From contig CM049320.1 in the NCBI GenBank assembly GCA_026874595.1, positions 11,435,964 to 11,499,963 of the forward strand: a stretch of 64,000 bases of DNA, written 5' to 3'. The translations under genes and the position numbers were made by a program. Shown here in pieces: positions 47,841 through 58,400 of this stretch. Source of the stretch: Sipunculus nudus (Eukaryota; Annelida; Sipuncula; Golfingiida; Sipunculidae). Position 1 is the stretch's first letter. The number at the start of each line of letters is the position of its first letter. The notes beneath the pieces were generated by a model that did not search any database, was not told the origin of the DNA, and saw only the letters and a list, made by a program, of their open reading frames with translations.

Positions 47841-47962
47841 GAGACAGGAACAGCCGCACCACCTGACCGATATGCAACATCTACAAATGTGGATCCACTG
47901 AAACTAAGGGACTACAGGTATCGGGTAGAACACCACGTACCGGGCCACATGACAAATGGCTG
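47841..47962 (+). CDS. Orphan exon-like block, unknown protein
   Basis: A CTTTGTAAATCTTAG acceptor and a TG|GTAGGT donor bound 122 bp. Only one frame is open, reading ETGTAAPPDRYATSTNVDPL then KLRDYRYRVEHHVPGHMTNG and W. The other two frames stop early. The composition is GC-richer and more protein-like than the surrounding (AT)n. It could be an upstream exon of gene 2 (its end phase, 2, would need another exon in between) or belong to another gene. Not recognised. Confidence 0.4.
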
Positions 47963-48068
47963 GTAGGTTCAACATGACAACACCTATATAATGCCTAGGC
48001 CTACAAGACCTCCATCGTGTTGATATTATACTTAACTTTAAAGCATATGTAAGTTTCATTTAAAGAAT

Positions 48069-48075
<7 letters not shown>

Positions 48076-48122
<47 letters not shown>
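48076..48122 (+). repeat. (AT)n microsatellite
   Basis: About 23 AT units. Confidence 0.97.
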
Positions 48123-48125
<3 letters not shown>

Positions 48126-48489
48126 CTTGTGGCGCTTTTCGAAGTTAGTTTGGTTTGATTATCACAAACAGGAACACCACACACGCACGCACATACAAAA
48201 ACGATTGATAACACAGGAAGAACTTAAAACACCAGTGGTCATGCATGATTCAATAAACTATATTCAGCATGAGGCATACAGTGGTCGCCTATTTGTTCGC
48301 GGTGTTCGCGTAAGTGAATTTATCGCGGAAAAAATCCCTTCGTGAATAAGAGGCCCCTTCATCGAAGGCCATTCAAGATTGATTTTATAAATAAAATGAT
48401 AGTTATCATTAATAACCATCTTTAAATTATCTACCAACAATAAACAGCGATTTCTTCTCATTCGATTTTCACTTTGATCCCTGTGCAAT

Positions 48490-50923
48490 TTTTTAGCTCA
48501 GCTGACTTTCAGTCATGCTGGGCTATAGCGACGGGTCTTTGCCCGTCTTCCTTCCGTCTGTCCGTCCGGCCGGCCGTCCAGCCGGCCGTCCGGCCGGCCG
48601 CAGGGCACAAATCGTTACTGTAGGGGCTAGGGCCATGAACCCTATGCAGTCTTAGAGGTTATAAAAAGATCTCCTTGCAAACCTGAAATTAGGTCACTGC
48701 GACCTATATTCTCGAAGTTATGGGGTGTGCTTGCACCCCCCAGAAATAACTCTTTGAGACAAAATTTTCATCCCAAACCTTCCATCTTTCACATACAGCT
48801 CACCTACGAACAGGGGAAGAACCATGATTTTTTTTAGGTCAAAAGGTCAAAGGTCAAGGTCACAGGAGCCTCTTCTTTGAAAAGCCTGTGGATGCATTTT
48901 AAGCCAACCCTTTCATCCCAATTCTTTGATCTTTCACATATAGCTCACCTACTAAGTTGGAGAAGAATCCTGTAGATTTTGAGGTCACAAGGTCAAAGGT
49001 CAGGGTCACAGGATCCACTTCTTTGAAAAGGTTGTGGACACATTTCAGGCTAGACTTTTCATTCCAAACCTTCCAGCACTGATATCGCTTCTCTGCCAAC
49101 AGGGGAAAAGACCTGTTGATTTTGAGGTCAAAGGTCAAGTTCACAGCACCCACTTCTTGCGTGGAGTCGTTTTCAGGCAAACTTTTCAATCTGTACCTTC
49201 CATCTGTCATATATGGCTTACCTACCAATAAGGGAAGAAGCCTATTGATGTTGAGGTCAAAAAGTCAAAGTCACAATATTTAATTGTTCTAAATGCTTGT
49301 GAGCATATTTCAAGTGTAACTGTTCAACCCAAACCTTCAGTCTTTCACATATATGCCATATCTATGCATCACTCAGTTTGACTCAAACTTCATATTTATG
49401 GGTCTTTTTGCTTGAATAAATAACTTATTGATTTTGGGGTCAGCTGGTCAGCAGGTTAAAGGTTCCAGGTCAAAGTTATTCACCCATTAGTTGCCAAGTA
49501 ATTACACCAGATTTAAGTGGTTAGTAGTTACCCATCATTTAGAAAGAATCCAGTTGATATATGGGCAAAAGGCCAAGGTCATAGGTCAGGGATGTTCACA
49601 ATTACTTATTTTATAGACCATCTCTATTTTTCTTGTATATATAACCATCCCACTCCAGCTGGTACATCTCCCTGTGTGGCTGTAATTGTGAGTGACACTG
49701 GTGACATATGACTCCCTTTTGTATCAGCCTATTAAGTGATAAGGCTCAGTGATAAGTACCTCGTTACTTCATAACAAAAACACTGTTGTCAGAATGCTTC
49801 AGCCAGGCATTAAGACTATGAGAGTATAGTATTAAGGTTTAGCTACTGATTTATAAGATGATGGGAACATTTTGCAGTTTATTTTATGGAATTCTAGCAA
49901 TAAACTTAGTTTCCTAGATATCTGAATATTTTAATATATATCACCTCATATAAAAGCAAGTGTTTGTCCTCATAATATGTTGATGTGTACCTTGATTTAG
50001 GATGGCTTTTTGTTTTATTTGAAGACTCTTAGTCATGCTTTCTGCATTTCTTTTCTTTCAGGTTTGGCAGTTTACCTACCCTGCTGACCCCATTGAAAAG
50101 CAGAGTGATAATAAAAAATATTGGACTTACACTTTTTACAATTGCATATCTATAAATCTGATATGAGGGCCTGGACATGCCTTTTGAATTATTTTGGGCA
50201 TTCATTACTGGATAATTTGCCCCAAGTTTGGTCTCTTATTGGAGAATGTGGGATATCAAATGTCATACTTGTCAGAAATCCATTATGTCTGCCAGCTAGC
50301 CACCTTAGAAATTCTTTCTTCAGTGCTGTTTCAGTAATTTTTCTTTAATATTTGGTCCGATTTAGAGAATGTTTGTTGTCTGATTTCAGACTTGTCAGAA
50401 GTCCAATATGGCCACCAGGCAACAATCTTTTAATTCCTTTTGATCATATTATCTCAAGAACAGTTAAAGTGAATGCAGTTGGATGTATATTTATGTAATC
50501 TTGTAAAGGATTGGGTCAAATATTTCTGAATAAATATTACCATCATTTATAAAAGTTGGCTTGTATTGAATAAAAATTCATACAGGAGCACCTATTTCTC
50601 AATAATTCTTGCATGTATTTCCTTGATTTTTGCTAAATATTTTGATCTTATATTTGCCCTTTGTGGTGTTCCTTTTGAGACTGACAGTTTTCAAGCAAGC
50701 TGTTGGAATAGTTCCCGATAGCTTAACAATTATGCATTTCCTCAGACCATCAATTCACTGTGTTTTAACCAGACATAGGTGATATATATTTCTGTTGTCA
50801 TAGAAAATTTTCAACAAATTGGCAAATTGGTTCTTCAAAATTTGATTGGAAGTTGTGAATCTCAGTCCATGATGTCACAGGTCATGCTTGGCAGGTGAGC
50901 GTCATGACCCATGGGTCACTTGT
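48490..50923 (+). mobile_element. 2.4 kb repeat element, copy 1 (upstream of gene 2)
   Basis: It starts TTTTTAGCTCAGCTGACTTT and ends at CATGACCCATGGGTCACTTG plus T. It aligns almost base for base with 60599-63022 in the same orientation, with scattered substitutions and small indels. The body has runs of AAGGTCAAAGGTCAAGGTCA type and no convincing protein. The end holds a perfect 14-bp palindrome, TGACCCATGGGTCA. It is a non-autonomous element; the class (Helitron-like, with a terminal hairpin, or a large MITE) is not settled. Confidence 0.85.
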
Positions 50924-51443
50924 GTTTCGACCTTGTGAACATATTACTTCGTATAAGTAATGCATAAAATGATGGATATACTCTATGTTGAATATTGTAT
51001 GGTGAGATCGCGAAAATTGAACCCTCACGAAACTGTGAAAATGTTAAAATAGCAAACATTAAGCCAACCACAGTATGCTTACTTGAGCAATCAAAATTGG
51101 TCTTACATCCTGAGGCCTTGCAGCTCTGGACATGCAATGGTATCATATATCTGAGACAGCTGTGGGTTTGTCCACCAAAATGTCTTGCCTCTGCATGACA
51201 TGTAAGGATATATACAGTTCTTAACGATCTGCTGAGATTGCCGGGAGGCCTTCGTCATAAATCACCAGTTCTTTTAGCATTTTGCTATTGTGTCCACCAA
51301 AGATCTCATGACTTGATTAATTGCAGCATCTTCAAGTGATCATTATGAATCTACTTAAGAGATGTCGATTCTTCGTCAGGTGTGCAGCATCAGATTTATC
51401 TATCTTTTTATCAAAGCATACTGTTACCTTTTTTTCCAATTAG

Positions 51444-51537
51444 CGGCAAGTGATAAAGACACACTGACTTTTCATCCAAATTGCGGACCGAGTGTCTACT
51501 TGCTTCCTGGCGGTACCTCAGTGCAACGAAGATCTGA
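51444..51537 (+). CDS. Gene 2 exon A: start of NHR domain
   Basis: Acceptor TTTCCAATTAG and donor TCTGA|GTAAGT, entering in phase 1 and leaving in phase 2. It codes ASDKDTLTFHPNCGPSVYLL then PGGTSVQRRSE. This is the NHR opening (L.FH...G..V.L...GT.A.R). The intron right after it is a minisatellite that repeats this exon-intron junction. Confidence 0.85.
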
Positions 51538-54500
51538 GTAAGTACATCACTCCTAAAATGAAAATATCAATGAGATCTGATTAAGTACATCACTCTGAGA
51601 TGATAAAATCAGTGAGATCATTAAAGGTAAATTACTCCTCAGATGATAAAATCAGTTAGAACTGAATAGTCAAAATACTCCTCGGATGATAATATCAGTG
51701 AGATCTGATTAAGGACATCACTCCTCACATAATAATATCAGTGAGATCTGAGTTAGTGCATTATTCCTCAGATGATAAAGTAGAGATCTAAGTAGTGGAA
51801 TTACTCCTCAGATGATAATATCAATGAGATCTGAGTAAGTACGTCACTCCTAAGATGAAAATATCAATGAGATCTGATTAAATACATCACTCTGAGATGA
51901 TAAAATCAGTGAGATCATTAAATGTAAATTACTCCTCAGATGATAAAATCAGTTAGAACTGAATAGTCAAATTACTCCTCAGATGATAAAATCAGTAAGA
52001 TCTGAATAGTCAAATTACTCCTCAGATGATAATATCAGTGAGATCTGAGTAAGTACGTCACTCCTAAGATGAAAATATCAATGAGATCTGATTAAGTACA
52101 TCACTCTGAGATGATAAAATCAGTAAGATCATTAAAGGTAAATTACTCCTCAGATGATAAAATCAGTTAGAACTGAATAGTCAAATTACTCCTCAGATGA
52201 TAAAATCAGTTAGAACTGAATAGTCAAATTACTCCTCAGATGATAAAATCAGTAAGATCTGAATAGTCTAATTACTCCTCAGATGATAATATCAGTGAGA
52301 TCTGAGTAAGTGCATCATTCCTCAGATGATAAAATGAGTGAGATCATTAAAGGTAAAATACTCCTCAGATGATATAAACAGTGAGATCTGAATAGTTAAA
52401 TTACTCCTCAGACGATAAAATCGGTGAGCTCTGAGTACGTACATCAATCCTCAAATGATAAAGTCGATGAGATCTGAGTAAGTACATCACACCTCAACAG
52501 TTGGATTTACTCTGCATATTTTATTTGATACGGCATTCTGCAGTTTCATGAGACCAGAATCTATGGAGCATATTGTCAGTCATGATAACAATTGATTTGA
52601 TTGCTGAATTTCTTGTTATTATAGTTAACTGCGACAACTAGTAGCCAATCAGAAAAATAAATATATCATGTGATCTGATAATTTTGCATATACACATATT
52701 TTCTCATACTTCATAGATGGATTAAAAAGTTTAGATTATGAAAAGTTAATGGACTAGAACCATTCATATGCCTCATATACCATGTAGAAATAAAATCAGT
52801 GAAATACATGTATATAGTTACAATCATTTACACCAGATGGCGCTGGTAAATCTGTGAAGCACTGAATAAATTTGGTTTTTGTGAAACACGCTGTTCTGGA
52901 ATACCTTTACATGAACTTAAGCAGATGGAAAAACTTATATATGACTACTTACTTTTAAAACTTTTATTCGATTTATCACTATGTTTGTTAGATTACCCGA
53001 ACTTAAACTAAAGGCATCAATTCACGATATACTCCTCACATAACGGGAATAAGTCGTAATGTTGTGGTGGTGTAAATGCAAGGTATATAATGTTTCTTTT
53101 AGTTCCAAGTCATCGAGTAGTGGTATTGTACTAACAAGCAGAACCCTCCGCTCTGGGGAAATGTTCGAAGTCGAAATAGAAACTCTCAGCAAATGGGCGT
53201 CTTTCATCAAACTCGGACTTTGTGCTCATGACCCGGCCAGAACTGATCTTCCAGGAACGATGCTGGAAATTACGTCAGGGACATGGTATATGGCAGGGAC
53301 TGATGTCCTACACAACGGTAAAATATTAACGGGAAAATACGGGAACAGTTTAAATAGGTTAAAACAAGGGGACAGAATCGGCGCAAGCAGAAAGCCGGAC
53401 GGATCTCTCCACTTTTATTTCAACGGAACTGACCTGGGTGAAGCGGCCACAGATGTCCCCGAGAATCTCTACGGAATTCTTGATCTCTTTGGCAGGGGCG
53501 TTTTAAAAGCGTCGATTATTGACCGTTCAGGTAATTCATGCTATTACAGTTGTAATATTTGTCTCAAGAGTAGCAGAAACAACTAAAATTATGCGGAGTG
53601 AATTATGGTGCAATGCCATCTTCCATTGTAAGCTCTGTTTGCAATTCGATTTCTGTACAGCGGTCGAAATGGTTATTTTTTTCAGTTTCAGTTTACAAAT
53701 TTATGGTCTTCGTTTTTGATAACGATGAAAAAGACTTTTACAGTAAATCAGAGAAATAATGCTTTCAGAAAAAGATACCAAGAAGCTTTTAAAATCAAGT
53801 AAGATGGTTAGAATTAAGATATGACATGTGCTTATTACTCAACGAAAAACGTTTTATTCAATAGACCCAGTGAACCTGACCACAGAATTACCACTTGAGG
53901 CAGTCGGCCTAGATGCTGAACCTGAAGCAGCCAGTATACAGGAGGAATCAGGTGTTTTATCTTTGGCGCTCTTCATGTAATTGTAATTAAGAAATACAGG
54001 AAATTTGGCTTTGAACTTCTAAATGGGCCTATTCCTCCACCTTCAATAAATATTCGTCACATGTAAAGATATATTTTGTCTTATAATTCGGCTATGAATT
54101 GTTTAGCATTATTGTGTGCATACAGGCGTTGGTCTCTATGACAAACCGCATCTGTGAATGAATATATATCCGCCAGGTGAAGTCGAACAGGGTATTTCTG
54201 AAGTTACTGAGCCAGTGGTACTTAACAACTTGCAGGCCTGTACAAAAGCTTTCTATAATATGGTTAAATCCAAGGTGAGAAATCTCATGTTTTTATCTAT
54301 AAGTATAACCCTGTTCCAATACCCCTGTCAACCTACTTTTGCGCGATATTCCTTTCAAATCTATTATGTTTACCACTATAAAATATCTTTATCAAAAGAG
54401 GTAAACAAACTTACTTACTTTGCGACGCATGGAAGGTATTGGCCTGTTTAGAAAGAGCTGCAAAAAATATGAAGTCCTTTTGTCATGCCATATATGTTTA

Positions 54501-55389
54501 TCCATAGGATGTAGGAGGGAAGTATATGTGACGTCACAAACGTGACTAACAAATACCACTGTGACGTCATCACTACGATTCGTCAAGGGGATGTAGTTTT
54601 AGTCCGTCATTTTAGGTCGTCGCTAATATGTCGCAAGACCAATACATCTGATCAATCATTTATCTTTTTTAAAATTATATTTAACCATATAGAATCCAAA
54701 CACGAGAGAGCATTATCTTGCTGTTAGAAAATCGTCACATTTGTCTGATTGGCTTTTGAATGAAATATAGAGCTTGAGTGCATTTTTTAAACTATCAGGA
54801 AAAGCAGGTGGATATGGTGGTGAAAAAGAGTATAATCTAAAAAAAATGAAAGGTTTATGAAGAAAGATGCAGCTTTGAGCGAGTCTCATGGAAATTGTAC
54901 ACAGTCACGTGGTTTGTGAGAATTCTGAATGAAAATTACAGATCTATAAGTTTTTAAGGAACATTTTTTGAGTAACGTGTTTATTAATAAAAAGGTATCG
55001 TTTTAATTTATCGGAAAATGAATACATCTTTTGTCATCAGTATGTGTATTGATTTAATATTTAATAAAACAAATTAGGTTTGAACAAAGTATAGGTAACA
55101 TTTTGAAAGGGATAATTTTTAATGATCAGTGTGCACTTTACTCTTACTATTATTTTTGTAATTTATTTTACAACAGAGCTACGATGTCATTGGCAAGGAA
55201 AAAGGACGAGTTTTAATTATCAATATGACTGAAAACAGGGATGGTTGCGAAGAAGACAGACGAACAATGAAACAACTGTTCAAGGACCTAGGATACAGAG
55301 TACAAATATTGGAGGATCCCGATTTGTCAGTAAGTTCTGTTTTCCTCAATGATGATGATGGATGAAATACCACCAAAGAATATTGAACA

Positions 55390-55466
<77 letters not shown>

Positions 55467-58400
55467 TTTCAGTTAGGATATCAACTTTGTAAACCTGTGT
55501 CTTCTGAGATTCGTTCTTCGGAGATATAATTTTCTTCCCGGCTTCGGACCTGTTTTTGGACTATTACGTATAAATATATCGATACAACTTTACTCAGTTA
55601 TAAACAGACTGGATGGCATTATATTAGACATTTGGAGTTTTGTTTGTGTTAATTTTGTTGTATCATCTTCCTTTGCACCTGCTGTATTTCTTATGTTTAA
55701 TTCACTCTCTGGTAGTGTTGGGAATCTTTTATAATTTTCATAATCGATCATCGGAATAAAATCGGTTTGCTGCTACCGACAGATATTTAGAAGTAATCGG
55801 TCGTTAAGAAGTATAAAAATGTCTGGCTTTAATAAACCTATGCATTGTCTCTCCTGATATACAGGCCTAAATGTTTGTTTACTCTAGGTATATGAAGTTA
55901 TTAATAAACACAGACCTTTCTAGAGTTTATTCGTATGTATTAGATACGCATACATTTTCTTAATCACGAAGCTTATGTCATTTGCAAAATTTTGTAAACG
56001 ATTTATCCCTTCAAAATGAATGATCAAAATTTTTGGCACTAACAAATCGATCGAGCGATTATGATCGATCCCTCCATATTATTTGGCATTCGATATTAAT
56101 TTTACTTGTCTTATGTAGCGGCACCTACAAATCACATTCTATCTATATTTATCCAATTTATATACAAATTTTCATCAGCGGCCTTTTTCTTTTATTTATG
56201 GTTGGCTTTTACTCGCCAATAATCCACGTAAATTCGACACCCGCATTATGTATCCTGAAAGAGCGTACCATTGATATGATTTGCCAATCAGATACAGGGT
56301 GTGTCCAGCAGGAATATACATGATGTACGTGTTTTGTTTTATTATTTAAAGTATCAGTATATTTAAATTGGAAATGACACTGCAACAAATATTTCATATA
56401 TTAAATTTAGGCAATGGAGGCCGTCGTGAAGTCATTTGCCTGTAGTACAAACAACGAGACGGCTAAAAGTATCTTTGTGATACTTATGGCGCACGGAGGG
56501 ATGACTAGAAGACAAGACCTTTTTGTCACTCTGGCAGATCGATCGAGATACTTCTTTATGACACAATTCAAACAAATATTTAACAACCAGAATGCTCCCC
56601 TGCTCGTGAATAAGCCAAAAGTTTTTATCATTCAGACATGTATGGGAGGTAAGTGATTAATCAATCAACCACCCGCGATTTACCGACACTTGGTAAAACT
56701 GATACATAACTACCTTAAGTCTGTTGTTTATTTTATCATAAACCCTGGTCGTCGAATGCTTTAAATATATGTTTTTTCTAACTTTTGTTAATTACTAATT
56801 TTTACTAACTACAAAGACGGTTTACCAAAATTTCTCTGTGTTTACCGATGTGTGAATTGTTCAGCCTATTATTATCAATCATGTGCCAGTGTATTCTGTT
56901 TAATTAAATGTATAGTATATATATATGAAAATTGATACTAGAATGCACTAAGTTTAGACCCATCTTCATGTCCATGTTAAAGTTCGAATCAAGGTGCACA
57001 ACAAGATTTTATCTCATTGATGCATGAGAACAATACTATATAAACCTTCATTTACTTTATCTATTATATCTGAACGTAACCTTGATTAGTTTATTAATTA
57101 TGAGCACTAGGGGAATATTTTAATCTGCCTTAATCGAGTGGTGTTTGTATGTGTATCAGGGCTGTTAGATGAAGGAATACTGAGCAGAAACTTCGGAACA
57201 CCTCCACCTGAATCCCAGAGTGACTCTCTCGTAACAGGAGATCGTCTGACTTTGATACCAACAACATCAGATTGCTTGTTTGCTTTCTCAACGATGCCTT
57301 GTAAGTGCTAATGTTTACCCTTTATTACTTTTATGACAGGTTTATATGGACTTTCTTGTTCAGCTGATGACATCAGCTATTTTCATTTTACACATACAAT
57401 GTCTTAACTTCCATTGATTCGCCAACGGCAGTGTCCGTTCAGGAAACGTCACTGCCAAGGAGACTATTTATTTAGCTTTCAATGATAGAGCAACTTTACG
57501 ACACGTCACGCAAACTGAAAATTTCATGACAGTTTGTAACCATAGTGTTTCCGCTGTTGTACTCTCCGCCGCTTATTATATTTTATATAACATAATTAGT
57601 ATGCATGAACTTGCATGGTAAATAGTAATTTGAATGATTTCAGTTGACAAAATCTTCTTTTGTTACCGAAGTGACCAATATTACCTTTACTGTTACCATG
57701 TAAAGCTAGAATGTACATCTTAATATAAATGTGAATACTGGTACGTAGACGAATATGAATTGCAGAAATACAGGAAGAGATTAAGATACTGTAATACACA
57801 ACTATTTTGATGTGTTTATAAAAAGTAACATATTAACCGCTGATCTAATACCGAATTAGCCAGTGTGACTTTTGATGTGTGAATGGATGATGTTAACATT
57901 ATAGTATGTGATCATCACGACTAATATGAATATCTCGACATTAAGCATATACAAGAAAAACATTACATTGTAATACAATTGAATTTAATAATGGAAGATG
58001 TACGCTTCTTTTGCTCTTCTTTCATGTTAGGATGAAATCCCCCCCCCCCCCTTTTTTTCATGTCACTTATTTTTAAAGGAATGTTTTAGTCATTTTTAAT
58101 TATACAGATAGCGTAATCAATAAATCAGACATATACATTCTTATCAGCAGAGGGATATTTTAAATATACGCATTGATAAGTAAATTGAACGTACCCTACA
58201 TAATTACATTATTTTCATTATTTCAGATTATCAAGCTTCAAGAAACCGATTTGACGGATCAGTTTTCCTGAATGAAATCGATGTTGTTTTCCGCCAGGAG
58301 GCCCATGAGTCTCATGTTTGCGAAATGCTAACAATGGTAAGTTACACACGACTCCCACGTGTTTGTACCTGTATGTTTATAGAGAGAGATGTATCTACAG

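Noticed and set aside
48899-49228. A 109-codon minus-strand frame conserved at 60984-61313
   Set aside because: Both lie in the two copies of the 2.4 kb repeat. Conservation simply reflects the recent copy, and the peptide (repeated LTFDL) comes from GGTCAAGGTCA-type sequence.
51528-52495. CRISPR-like array
   Set aside because: The units vary, have no unique spacers, and sit in a eukaryotic intron next to its donor site.
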